DNA of 64,000 bases from Merdivicinus sp050943495 (GCA_050943495.1 JBMNPH010000001.1:186001-250000), one strand, 5' to 3'. Shown: positions 41,901 to 50,059, counted from the stretch's first letter. Numbers and translations: made by a program. The notes: generated by a model not told the origin, from the letters alone.

Positions 41901-43733
41901 ATGAATCGAAAAGAACGATATCAGCATTATCTGGAACTTTGCGGCAGCCTGCCGGAAGGACAGGGAACAATTTATCATGAGTTTGCGAAAGTTGCGACAG
42001 GCAGACATACGAACGATGAGGCATTTATCCGGTATTTGTCGCATATGCGGATTCGGAAAGACTGCGGCGATTTCCGGCTGATTCTGATGCTTCGAATGCT
42101 CTATCTGTATCCGAATACCAAGTTGGTAGGCGAAGAAGCACTGGCCGAATTGAAGGATTTGTTTTTGGATTTTGATTATTGGTTCGGAGAAAATGTCAAA
42201 TTCCCGGGGCAGCAGATTATCTGGACAGAAAATCATATCATGCTGTTTATGACCTGTGAATATCTTGTCACTCAGCTGTATCCGGATGAATTCTTCCGTT
42301 TCCGCGGTAAAAAGGGCCGGGAAATCACACCGGAAATCCGCCCGAAAGTGCTGGATTGGATTGATATGAAGCTGAAAGTCGGATTTTCGGAGTGGGATTC
42401 CAACTGCTATACCGATGAAAACCTGATCTGCCTGCTGAATCTATATGATTTTGCACAGGATGCAGAACTGGCAGCCAAATCGAGGGCTCTGGTAGATGTC
42501 ATTACCTTTTCTATGGCGATCAATTCTTATCAGGGGAATTATTGCGCGACGCATGGGCGTACTTATCCGGAAATGATTATTAAGAAGGATTGTACGGCGA
42601 CGACTTTGCTGGAAAAATTGCTGTGGGGGACGGGAACACTGGAATCTCAGGAAGGTCTGCTGCATCTGGGCAGCCTCGCATTGGCGACCAGCCGTTATGA
42701 GCCGCAGCCGTTGATTGATGCCATCGCACTGGATCAAAATCTGGTTTTGGAGGATCGGGAACAGCAGAGCTTTAATGTTGAGGATGCGCCGTTGTTTGGA
42801 AAGGGATATGAATCTTATGAAGATTTGACTCTTTTCTGGCACAACATGGCTTATACGCATGAGAAGATCGTAGAAAACATGTTCAAAATGTGTGAGAAGT
42901 TCGGAATTATGGTAAATCCGGCGGTATATCCGGAATATCGATATGTGTTGGACTGTAAAAAGAAGGGGATTACTCCGGAACCATGCCGGGTCGGCAACTA
43001 TATGTGCCGGGTTAATAAGCTCACTTATAAAACACCAGATTATTTGCTGAGCTGTGCTCAGGATTTCCGGAAAGGAGAATTGGGATTCCAGCAGCATATT
43101 TGGCAGGCAACACTTGCGGATGATGCCATTGTCTTTACCAATCAGCCAGGGACACGCGGTTTCCGGGATGGGCGGCCGGACTTCTGGTCGGGCAACTACC
43201 GCCATCCCAGAGCGGTTCAGTATCGGGATGTCGTAATCTGCATCTATCAGATTGCAGAAGATTCTCCGGTGCCGTATTCTCATGCTTATTTCCCGCGGGA
43301 AAAGTTTGATGAATGTTATTCGGTTGGAAACTGGACTTTCGGCCGGAAAGGTGACGGGTATGTTGCCTTATACTCGCAGAATGGTATGGAGTGGACAACC
43401 GATAATCCGCGTTGGGTCGGAATTGAGGCAGCCTGCTTCAGTAAGGAAAATATCTGGATTTGTCAGATGGGTCGGAAGACGGAGTATGGTACATTTGAAC
43501 GTTTCATCAGTGAGATTCTGCGGGCAGAAATTCACTGTGAATGCCTTCAGGTTCGTTATCAGTCTCCGAAAAATGGTGAGATTGGCTTTGGTTGGGAAGG
43601 AGACCTTACAGTGGATGGTTCTCCCATTTCCATTCGGGATTATAAACGTTTTGATACTCCTCTTTGCCAGAGCGAATATCTCAGCGGAAAATATGATATT
43701 TCCTATCAGGGAAAAACATTGCATATTGAATAA
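41901..43733 (+). CDS. Unrecognised 610-aa protein, possible glycan lyase or hydrolase
   Basis: I do not recognise a named family. The first 330 or so residues are mostly alpha-helical with repeating hydrophobic helices (LILMLRMLYLYPN, ENLICLLNLYDFAQD), like an alpha/alpha toroid. The last 230 are beta-rich with many Gly, Trp and Tyr. Candidate active-site texts include EWDSNCYTDEN, YCATHGRTYPEMI and EDLTLFWHNMAYTHE. This helix-toroid plus beta-sandwich layout is shared by heparinase-type lyases and some glycosidases. There is no signal peptide. It lies 24 bp after a GH95 gene, probably in the same transcript, and ends at a terminator. A role in glycan breakdown is inference. Confidence 0.6.
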   Translation: MNRKERYQHYLELCGSLPEGQGTIYHEFAKVATGRHTNDEAFIRYLSHMRIRKDCGDFRLILMLRMLYLYPNTKLVGEEALAELKDLFLDFDYWFGENVKFPGQQIIWTENHIMLFMTCEYLVTQLYPDEFFRFRGKKGREITPEIRPKVLDWIDMKLKVGFSEWDSNCYTDENLICLLNLYDFAQDAELAAKSRALVDVITFSMAINSYQGNYCATHGRTYPEMIIKKDCTATTLLEKLLWGTGTLESQEGLLHLGSLALATSRYEPQPLIDAIALDQNLVLEDREQQSFNVEDAPLFGKGYESYEDLTLFWHNMAYTHEKIVENMFKMCEKFGIMVNPAVYPEYRYVLDCKKKGITPEPCRVGNYMCRVNKLTYKTPDYLLSCAQDFRKGELGFQQHIWQATLADDAIVFTNQPGTRGFRDGRPDFWSGNYRHPRAVQYRDVVICIYQIAEDSPVPYSHAYFPREKFDECYSVGNWTFGRKGDGYVALYSQNGMEWTTDNPRWVGIEAACFSKENIWICQMGRKTEYGTFERFISEILRAEIHCECLQVRYQSPKNGEIGFGWEGDLTVDGSPISIRDYKRFDTPLCQSEYLSGKYDISYQGKTLHIE

Positions 43734-43745
43734 ACATCAAAAGAG

Positions 43746-43777
43746 CGGCCATCCGAGATAATCGGATGGCCGTTTTT
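43746..43777 (+). terminator. Terminator after the 610-residue gene
   Basis: CGGCCATCCGA / TCGGATGGCCG stem, 5-base loop, five T. It also covers the 3' end of the convergent small gene at 43776-43913. Confidence 0.9.
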
Positions 43778-43913
43778 ATGCCTGAAATAATTTTTCGGGA
43801 GGTTCATAATAACAGCACCCTGCAATTTGCGACGCTGTGGGGGCCGCGCCTGTCCGTGTACACATTCCGTCTTTCTGATACCGGCAGTTTTCACTGCATG
43901 TAACTAAGTTCAT
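43776..43913 (-). CDS. 45-residue Cys-rich protein
   Basis: A small protein with Cys at CSENCRYQKDGMC near the start and GCCYY later (five Cys in all). Similar short Cys-rich peptides of the pattern C-x-E/N-C-x-Y-x5-C...C-Y are common in Clostridia and have no known function; the spacing suggests metal binding. GGAAAGGAG lies 8 bases before the ATG, and the stop falls in a terminator stem, so it has complete gene signals. Confidence 0.72.
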   Translation of the reverse strand: MNLVTCSENCRYQKDGMCTRTGAAPTASQIAGCCYYEPPEKLFQA

Positions 43914-43934
43914 TGGGAAAACTCCTTTCCTTTT

Positions 43935-43954
43935 GAAATTTTTTTAAAAATTTC
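43935..43954. promoter_or_regulatory. AT-rich palindrome in a divergent region
   Basis: GAAATTTTT-N2-AAAAATTTC, an inverted repeat of two 9-base arms between the divergent Cys-rich gene and the MacA-like gene. Confidence 0.4.
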
Positions 43955-43967
43955 GTTTTGCTGATAT

Positions 43968-43987
43968 TTTGCCGGATTTTCGGCAAA
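43968..43987. promoter_or_regulatory. Possible operator upstream of the MacA-like gene
   Basis: TTTGCCG-N6-CGGCAAA, a perfect 7-bp inverted repeat 37 bases before the MacA-like start. It has the symmetry of an operator. A TATACC follows 2 bases later, so a repressor bound here could block transcription. Confidence 0.45.
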
Positions 43988-44023
43988 CTATACCCAGACA
44001 TATTTGTATCAGGAGGAATGAAT

Positions 44024-45025
44024 GTGAAAAAGTATTGGGTTTTGGCAGTTTTAACAGGATTATTTGTGAGCGCTGTTTGGTGGGTTCCAGAGCTTGTCCA
44101 AACGCCAGTACCGGAAGTAGAACTGGTTACGATGCGTCAAGAAGAGTACACCGAAACATTTTCAGTAGAAGGTGTTGTAGAATCACCATCCACTAGGGAA
44201 TTGAATCCACAGTATCCTTTTGTTCCTAGCCAAGTTTTGGTGGAAGAGGGGGATTATGTGGAGTATGGGCAGTTGATTGCGGTAATCGATCCAGAACAAA
44301 CTGCACAGGCACTGGCTTCTGTGGCAAAAGAATACCAAGATTATCTTCCTGAAGGGATTTTTCCGGAAGTGGAAGAGGTTTTTGCACAAGTTGATGTAGA
44401 TTCTCTGTTGGAAGAAGGAAATATTTCATTAGAGCTGCATGCTCCGATGAATGGAATTCTGACCTCTGTCAATCTGACAGAGGGGGAACTTTATCTTCCC
44501 ACATCCCCTGCAGCAGCGGTATCCTCCATGACATATCTGAGAATTCGTCTTTCCGTCCCGGAAGGCGAAATCAGTGCATTACGTGTCGGGCAGGATTTGT
44601 TGTTTGAGGCAGCTGCTGTTCCGGAGGGAGTATTTTCTGCTACGATATCACGTATAAGTCCAACCGCTGTTCGAAAATTGGACGGTATCAACTATCAGAC
44701 AGTTGTGGAAGTGTTGGCTCGTATTGATGATGATTTTGGAGTGTTGCGGCCGGGATATTCTATAAAAGCACAGATTCCGCGTGGAGAAGAGAGACAGCTA
44801 TCTTTGCTGCCGTATGAGGCAGTTACAACGGACGAAGAGGGGCAGGAGTATGTTTACGTTCTGCAGGATGGAATGGCAGTCCGAAGAAATGTGGAGACCG
44901 GAATGGAGTTGGCAACTGCGATTGAAATTACTGAAGGGCTGGGAAAATATGAACCGGTAATCCGCAACGCAGATGGATTATCAGGGGAAGGTGCGGTCCA
45001 GCTTGCAGGAAAGGATGAAGAGTAA
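44024..45025 (+). CDS. Membrane-fusion (MacA/HlyD-like) protein
   Basis: A 333-residue protein with one N-terminal membrane anchor (VLAVLTGLFVSAVWWV). Then a short lipoyl/barrel-sandwich type region (PQYPFVPSQVLVEEGDYVEYGQLIAVIDPEQ) and ELHAPMNGILTSVNLTEGE, and beta-barrel domains that fit the MacA/RND adaptor family. It starts at GTG 7 bases after AGGAGG; an ATG at 44018 lies only one base from it. The next gene begins right after the stop. Confidence 0.82.
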   Translation: MKKYWVLAVLTGLFVSAVWWVPELVQTPVPEVELVTMRQEEYTETFSVEGVVESPSTRELNPQYPFVPSQVLVEEGDYVEYGQLIAVIDPEQTAQALASVAKEYQDYLPEGIFPEVEEVFAQVDVDSLLEEGNISLELHAPMNGILTSVNLTEGELYLPTSPAAAVSSMTYLRIRLSVPEGEISALRVGQDLLFEAAAVPEGVFSATISRISPTAVRKLDGINYQTVVEVLARIDDDFGVLRPGYSIKAQIPRGEERQLSLLPYEAVTTDEEGQEYVYVLQDGMAVRRNVETGMELATAIEITEGLGKYEPVIRNADGLSGEGAVQLAGKDEE

Positions 45026-46198
45026 ATGGAATTTTGGAAAGACGCCTGGCGGAGTATATTTCGTCGACCATCCCGTTCCGGATTAACTGTTTTAAGCATT
45101 GCAATTGGTGTATTCGCAGTGATGCTGATCGGAACAATCGGTCAGATGGGGGAACAGGCGATTTCTTCCGAATTATCGAGTCTGGGAATGCATGGGATGG
45201 CAGTTCGCGCTGCTGACCAAAGCGGTACCGTGCTTACTCGTACTGAATTGGAACTAATTAAAGAAATGCCATCTGTTTCTGCTGCAACTCCTCTTGTGGT
45301 GGAGTACAGTGATATCAAAGGAACCACTGGAGAAGAAAAGGCAGTTATATGGGGAGTCGACGCGGATGTTGGCAATATCATTTCTATGAAATTAATAAAG
45401 GGGCGCGGTATTCAACATGCGGACATTTCCAGTGCCGCTCCAGTTTGTGTAATAGAAGAGGGAGTTGCGATACAGTTATTTGGTCGCAGTAATGTGGTAG
45501 GACGCACATTGCAGGTCTCACTTGGAGGCCAGGAGTGTGATTTGGAAATCGTAGGAATTGCGGCAGCAGGTGGAAATCTTTTTCAAAGTATGATGGGAAA
45601 TACGGTACCATTGTTCATCTATCTGCCATACACAGTCCATCAACAGTATACAGGTCGAACTGGATTTGACAGAATTGCGGTTCAATTTCAGAGTGATGAA
45701 GAAAATTCTTCCAGTGAAGTTTTAACATCTGCATTAGATGGTTGGTTTGGACAGAATGGTTCGGTAGCAGTAGATAACTTGAGTCAGTATGCGGATACTT
45801 TTGAACGTTTGATGGAAATGGTAACTGGAATATTGGCAGCAATTGCTGGAATCAGTCTGATTGTTGCCGGATTATCAGTTATGACTGCGATGCTGTCTTC
45901 CGTTGGGGAACGCACCCGCGAGATCGGCATCAAAAAGAGCATGGGTGCTCCCTCCGGTACGATTATAACAGAATTCCTGCTGGAAGCTGTTTTTTTGTCG
46001 GCAGCCGGAAGCGGTGCTGGAATTCTGGCTGGTATAGTGGTTGGATGGTTAGGAAGCTGGATTGTTGGAATGCCTTATCAAATTCCAGCGGAACTGATCC
46101 TTGTTTGTCTTGCAAGCGCCTTGCTCACTGGTGCGATATTTGGTGCCTATCCGGCGAGAAAGGCTTCTCTCCTCCGTCCTGTGGAAGCTTTGCGGTAG
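45026..46198 (+). CDS. MacB-like FtsX-type permease
   Basis: A 390-residue membrane protein with one N-terminal helix, a large extracellular MacB-PCD domain (about 45-260) and three C-terminal helices. The GERTREIGIKKSMGAPSG motif and PARKASLLRPVEALR end are the hallmarks of MacB-type permeases. These work with an ATPase and an adaptor. The adaptor gene lies directly upstream, but no ATP-binding gene is nearby. The pair may use an ATPase encoded elsewhere. Confidence 0.92.
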   Translation: MEFWKDAWRSIFRRPSRSGLTVLSIAIGVFAVMLIGTIGQMGEQAISSELSSLGMHGMAVRAADQSGTVLTRTELELIKEMPSVSAATPLVVEYSDIKGTTGEEKAVIWGVDADVGNIISMKLIKGRGIQHADISSAAPVCVIEEGVAIQLFGRSNVVGRTLQVSLGGQECDLEIVGIAAAGGNLFQSMMGNTVPLFIYLPYTVHQQYTGRTGFDRIAVQFQSDEENSSSEVLTSALDGWFGQNGSVAVDNLSQYADTFERLMEMVTGILAAIAGISLIVAGLSVMTAMLSSVGERTREIGIKKSMGAPSGTIITEFLLEAVFLSAAGSGAGILAGIVVGWLGSWIVGMPYQIPAELILVCLASALLTGAIFGAYPARKASLLRPVEALR

Positions 46199-46234
46199 AA
46201 AAACCTATTTTTGCAAGAAATTTTGCGCAGCATC

Positions 46235-46263
46235 TTGCAATTTCCCCATATATCCGCTATAAT
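46235..46263 (+). promoter_or_regulatory. Promoter of fba
   Basis: TTGCAA, 17-base spacer, perfect TATAAT; 62 bases before the fba start. Confidence 0.82.
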
Positions 46264-46325
46264 AAAAAGTATGTTACAGGATTAACATTCCGGTTCTGCC
46301 GGATAGACAAATTGGAGGTTTCAAT

Positions 46326-47189
46326 ATGTTAGTTTCTTCAAAAGAAATGCTTATTAAAGCAAAGGCTGGCAAGTATGCGGTTGGCCAGTTTAACATCAAC
46401 AATTTGGAGTGGACCAAAGCGATTCTTCTCACTGCACAGGAGATGAATTCTCCCGTGATTCTTGGTGTATCAGAAGGTGCCGGCAAATATATGTGCGGCT
46501 ATAAAACAGTTGCTGATATGGTAAAAGCAATGATTGAAGAATTGGGCATCACTGTTCCGGTCGCTCTTCATCTTGACCATGGCTCTTATGAAGGTGCTAA
46601 GAAATGTATTGCTGCTGGTTTCTCTTCCATCATGTTTGATGGCTCTCATTATCCGATTGAAGAGAATATTGAAAAAACCAAAGAACTCGTTGCAACTTGC
46701 AATGAACTCGGCCTTTCTCTCGAGGCAGAAGTTGGCTCGATCGGCGGCGAAGAAGATGGCGTTATCGGTATGGGCGAATGTGCGGATCCTAACGAGTGCA
46801 AAATGATCGCAGATCTGGGTATCACAATGTTGGCTGCAGGTATTGGTAATATTCACGGCAAATATCCTGCAAACTGGGCAGGCTTGAGCTTTGAGACTTT
46901 GGCAGCTATTCAGGAAAAAGTTGGAGATATGCCTTTGGTTCTGCACGGCGGTACCGGTATTCCGGAAGATATGATTAAGAAAGCTATTTCTCTCGGTGTA
47001 GCAAAGATCAATGTGAATACCGAATGTCAGATTGCATTTGCGGAAGCAACCCGCAAATATATTGAAGAGGGCAAGGACCTGCAGGGTAAGGGATTTGATC
47101 CCCGTAAACTGCTGGCACCTGGTGTAGAAGCAATCAAAGCTACTGTAAAAGAAAAAATGGAACTCTTTGGTTCTGTTAACAAAGCGTAA
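46326..47189 (+). CDS. fba: Class II fructose-bisphosphate aldolase
   Basis: A 287-residue Zn-dependent aldolase that splits fructose 1,6-bisphosphate into DHAP and GAP in glycolysis. Zn and catalytic ligands: HLDHG (D84, H85), a later GNIHGKYP His and VLHGGTG. Phosphate-binding NVNTECQIAF is intact. The sequence is highly conserved and of usual length. Class II tagatose-bisphosphate aldolases are close relatives, but the stand-alone gene with its own promoter suits FBA. GGAGG precedes the ATG. Confidence 0.95.
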   Translation: MLVSSKEMLIKAKAGKYAVGQFNINNLEWTKAILLTAQEMNSPVILGVSEGAGKYMCGYKTVADMVKAMIEELGITVPVALHLDHGSYEGAKKCIAAGFSSIMFDGSHYPIEENIEKTKELVATCNELGLSLEAEVGSIGGEEDGVIGMGECADPNECKMIADLGITMLAAGIGNIHGKYPANWAGLSFETLAAIQEKVGDMPLVLHGGTGIPEDMIKKAISLGVAKINVNTECQIAFAEATRKYIEEGKDLQGKGFDPRKLLAPGVEAIKATVKEKMELFGSVNKA

Positions 47190-47199
47190 TTTATTTCAT

Positions 47200-47236
47200 A
47201 AACCCCCGCTGCGTAACTGCGGCGGGGGTTTATTAG
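47200..47236 (+). terminator. Terminator after fba
   Basis: A long G/C-rich hairpin AAACCCCCGC...GCGGGGGTTT with an inner G-U pair, followed by TATTAG; 11 bases after the stop. Confidence 0.8.
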
Positions 47237-47258
47237 CTTTGGAAAAGGAGTGAAAAGA

Positions 47259-47420
47259 ATGGGACCGATTCATTATACCGTAAAATTGATTATGGGAGAT
47301 TATGCCATTTTAGTTAGCGAGGAAGGTGTAGAGAATCAGGTTGCCCTCGCATTGCTTCCTCCGGGAATTGATGAAGGCGATCATTTGGTATGGGAAAATC
47401 TTTGCTATACTTTAGAATAA
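47259..47420 (+). CDS. DUF3006-like small protein, 53 aa
   Basis: The product starts MGPIHYTVKLIMGDYAILVSEE and ends LLPPGIDEGDHLVWENLCYTLE. A GDYAxLV strand followed by LPxGxxEGDxL is the pattern of DUF3006, a small all-beta protein family of unknown role that often accompanies other genes. AAAAGGAG lies 8 bases before the ATG and a terminator follows. It probably reads through from fba or has an unseen promoter. Confidence 0.72.
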   Translation: MGPIHYTVKLIMGDYAILVSEEGVENQVALALLPPGIDEGDHLVWENLCYTLE

Positions 47421-47428
47421 AATTAGAA

Positions 47429-47464
47429 GCAGGGAGCACAGCGTACTCCCTGCTTTCTGTTTAT
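47429..47464. terminator. Shared terminator between convergent genes
   Basis: AGCAGGGAG / CTCCCTGCT stem with a 9-base loop, then TTCTGTTT on the plus strand. The 3D-domain gene converges on it from the other side. Confidence 0.8.
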
Positions 47465-47469
47465 ACAAT

Positions 47470-48492
47470 TTATTCTAAAACATAGATATCCATTGTTTTG
47501 GCGCCAAAAAGACAACTTTCTAGGTAGGTATCAAAGTAAAGATCAACCGTTACACGCCCATCCATAAGCGCGATGCCAGTATCTGCTGCAATGGCATATC
47601 CATAGACGAATTTACCGTCTGAAGATTTGATATATAATTTGCTGCCATAGGGAATTACATTTGGATTGACAGCCACATGACCTGGAATTGCATAACGGCC
47701 GCTGGCAGTTTTCGCGCCGTCCCATGCACTGTATGCAGTGCCTTTACCTGTAATCTTTTTGGAATAGTTTACTGGATTTCCATTTGAATCCAGCTGCAGA
47801 TCAGCTGGCACTTCTAATGTTGTTACCGTGGCGCTGCTATCACCATAAAGAACGACTTCGTTAACGGCAGCTTTGGTAACCTCAACCGTTTCTGAAATGG
47901 TTTCTTGATAGACACCATTAATATATTTGTTTACCGTCGTACGAGTTTGGGATCCATTCGAACCTTCTTCCAGCTGACGCGTTTTTCCATCCTTCAGCAA
48001 TGGGGTGTGCTGTTCAATCGTTTCATAAGGGATGGTCTCCGAAGCAATGTGTGTCTCATAAGTGATACGCTGTAATGTTACCGTTGTTTCAGGGGTTACA
48101 ACCTCTGTCAGTGCAGGAGTAATTATATCTTCTTCCCCTAAAGAGACACCCGCACGTTGTAAAAGATCCGCAACAGTCTCATTTTCTAGCATCGGAACGG
48201 TCGTCAGAGTGCCGCCATTGTCAAATGCCACATCAAAAGCCCGATCAATTTCCAACAGGTAGACACGATTCCCTGTTTCAGTAAATTTAATTTTGTCATA
48301 TTCCCCAAGAGTGATTTCCGCTTCTTTCAGAATTGTTTGAGGGTCATTTGATTCCGAAAGAATCATATCGGGATGTTTCCCGTCGTCGAGAATGCGAATT
48401 GCATTGCGGTAAGTTACTGCACCCATCAGGGAGGGGGCTGCGAGAATGGCGCTGAGAGTGACAGTAACAAGTTTCATCCGTTTGGATAACAT
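47470..48492 (-). CDS. G5/3D-domain cell wall protein (YabE/Rpf-like)
   Basis: A 340-residue exported protein. An N-terminal signal/anchor (MKLVTVTLSAILAAPSLMG) is followed by two DUF348-like domains, a G5 domain (about 150-220) and a C-terminal 3D domain with its Asp triad (TAYSAWDGAKTASGR, AIAADTGIALMDGRVTVDLYFDT). 3D domains occur in MltA-type transglycosylases and in RpfB/YabE/YocH, so peptidoglycan cleavage at the cell surface is likely. The start at 48492 lies 6 bases after AAGGAG; a GTG five codons upstream overlaps that site. Own promoter upstream. Confidence 0.9.
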   Translation of the reverse strand: MLSKRMKLVTVTLSAILAAPSLMGAVTYRNAIRILDDGKHPDMILSESNDPQTILKEAEITLGEYDKIKFTETGNRVYLLEIDRAFDVAFDNGGTLTTVPMLENETVADLLQRAGVSLGEEDIITPALTEVVTPETTVTLQRITYETHIASETIPYETIEQHTPLLKDGKTRQLEEGSNGSQTRTTVNKYINGVYQETISETVEVTKAAVNEVVLYGDSSATVTTLEVPADLQLDSNGNPVNYSKKITGKGTAYSAWDGAKTASGRYAIPGHVAVNPNVIPYGSKLYIKSSDGKFVYGYAIAADTGIALMDGRVTVDLYFDTYLESCLFGAKTMDIYVLE

Positions 48493-48593
48493 AAACTGCT
48501 CCTTCACAATAAAATTTTCCCGGCAGCGCCTGCCATCTGCGCTACCTTTGAAATCAATAACGATCTTGTAATTATTGTTACCGATTTGTATCT

Positions 48594-48622
48594 ATTGTAT
48601 TCAACAAACCCAACTTTGTCAA
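48594..48622 (-). promoter_or_regulatory. Promoter of the 3D-domain gene
   Basis: On the minus strand: perfect TTGACA, 17-base spacer, TACAAT. It gives a 5' leader of about 95 bases. Confidence 0.82.
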
Positions 48623-49031
48623 CCTTTTTTTGGAACCGTTTTTTGTGCAATATTCCAATACTATTTTTCAAAAAATGTTTTTTCAAAATCGAAAAGCAGG
48701 AGAATTGATGTTTTTATGAGGTGGGATTCTGCGATTTTGTGTACAGATTTGGAGATATTCACAAATCGAGACTCTTAAAAAACACAGAATTTTTGGGTAT
48801 AATATAACTAAAAATTGCGATAACTATTTTATAAAAAATGTAAGATAACACAACAAATAATTAAATCAGTGTTCACTTTTTTTCGAAACAATTAAATGTA
48901 GATCAAATGAAATTTTCTTCAATTTGTTCAGGACTTCATATGTTCACTTAGAAAATGTACAAAATTTATTTTGCGAATCATTCGGCGAGAACGACAAAAA
49001 AATGACACCGATTTGTAACTTTTATAAAGAA
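48623..49031. other. AT-rich gap without a supported gene
   Basis: More than 400 bases with no ribosome-site-backed open frame. It contains a TATAAT at 48797 with no convincing -35 and two copies of TGTTCACTT (near 48871 and 48938). A 20-codon frame near 48716 has poor signals. Nothing else could be supported on either strand. Confidence 0.6.
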
Positions 49032-49061
49032 AAAAGGGTACCTTTTAGAAGGTACCCTTTT
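49032..49061 (-). terminator. Terminator of the Cys-rich protein gene
   Basis: AAAAGGGTACCTT / AAGGTACCCTTTT with a 4-base loop and TT-C-TTTATA following on the minus strand; 12 bases after the stop at 49074. Confidence 0.87.
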
Positions 49062-49073
49062 AACAGGAAATGG

Positions 49074-49898
49074 TCAGCTAATCGTTTCTTCGCAGTCAAG
49101 TTCTGCCAGACGGGGAGGGAAAAATTCATTAACAGGGAACTTAATTCGACGGAAAAGTTCGCAGGGATCTTCATTTCCGCCACAGGAACCAGCGGTGCAT
49201 TCTTTATCCGGCAGACAGAAGTCGTAAACTGGAATCATCATTTGAACGTCGCGTTCCAATTGAACAATAGAGAAGATACCGACACTGACATAGATATAAC
49301 GAGTTACAGCAGAGGCAAGATTGCCGCCGCCAATTCTTCTCAGAATACAGGTGGGGATGGCTGGGATGCATTCGGTCTGTGTCAATGGTGCATCGCAAAG
49401 ACGGCAGGATAGTAGAATGGGATTGACAACCTGAACCTTGGCAGCCGGACAGTCTGCTGCAACGGTACAGTCACCTGCAGGATCGATAAAGGCGGTAGAA
49501 GAAAAAGTTTTCACACTGCCCTCTGAACCGTATAGAATGACTTTTTTATTAAAAGCAGCGATTCCCTGTACAGCAGCAGGCGGGGCCATATTGCTGGTAT
49601 AAACGTCCAAAGTGATGAGGAAGTAATAGGTCATATCAACCGAATAAAATCCCTTGTTGAAAGGAATGGCCTCCACATCCATAAATACATTGAGAACTTC
49701 AACTGAACGACATTTGATACTTTGTGCAGTTTCTACAATTGCCTGGCCTGCCTCGGTGAAGACAACACGCAGATCCTCCAGGCAATCTTTTGCCGAGCAA
49801 GAGTCATAAACTCTGCCGGCATTGACGCAGACCGCTTCTTTGAAACAGCTGGCGCCTACGGCGGCATTGTTGGCAGAGGTGAAGTTTGAATCAGCCAT
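49074..49898 (-). CDS. Conserved-looking Cys-rich protein, 274 aa, unknown
   Basis: I do not recognise a named family, though the text resembles an uncharacterised clostridial protein group. Cys positions are spread evenly (about 17): VGASCFKEAVCVNAGRVYDSCSAKDCLEDLRV, then GDCTVAADCPAAK, ILLSCRLCDAPL, TECIPAIPTC and CTAGSCGGNEDPCELF. The middle looks beta-rich (FYSVDMTYYFLITLDVY, ARDVQMM-like). There is no signal peptide or membrane helix. Perfect AAGGAGG precedes the ATG. A -10-like CATATAAT at 49968-49975 on the minus strand resembles sporulation sigma sites more than sigma-A, so a spore coat role is possible but unproven. Confidence 0.6.
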   Translation of the reverse strand: MADSNFTSANNAAVGASCFKEAVCVNAGRVYDSCSAKDCLEDLRVVFTEAGQAIVETAQSIKCRSVEVLNVFMDVEAIPFNKGFYSVDMTYYFLITLDVYTSNMAPPAAVQGIAAFNKKVILYGSEGSVKTFSSTAFIDPAGDCTVAADCPAAKVQVVNPILLSCRLCDAPLTQTECIPAIPTCILRRIGGGNLASAVTRYIYVSVGIFSIVQLERDVQMMIPVYDFCLPDKECTAGSCGGNEDPCELFRRIKFPVNEFFPPRLAELDCEETIS

Positions 49899-50025
49899 AT
49901 GAATCCTCCTTGATAAGTAGTAGCGGATGGAGGGCAGTCATACGTACCCTCTTAGACTCCGTACTGCATTATATGTTGGATTTCAAAAAAGGTGATGGAT
50001 AAAAAGGACTTTTTTGCCAAAAGAA

Positions 50026-50055
50026 AAACCTCTCCGATCAAAATCGAAGAGGTTT
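50026..50055 (-). terminator. Terminator of the surface-protein gene
   Basis: AAACCTCT / AGAGGTTT stem with an inner CGAT/ATCG pairing, then TTTTCTTTT on the minus strand; 5 bases after the stop. Confidence 0.85.
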
Positions 50056-50059
50056 ACCA

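Noticed and set aside
48568..48590. WalR (YycF) box near the 3D-domain gene
   Set aside because: TGTAAT and TGTTAC occur but with a 9-base period instead of the required 11.
48716..48778. 20-codon frame in the 48.6-49.0 kb gap
   Set aside because: Ribosome-site spacing is poor and the product is too short to support from this sequence alone.
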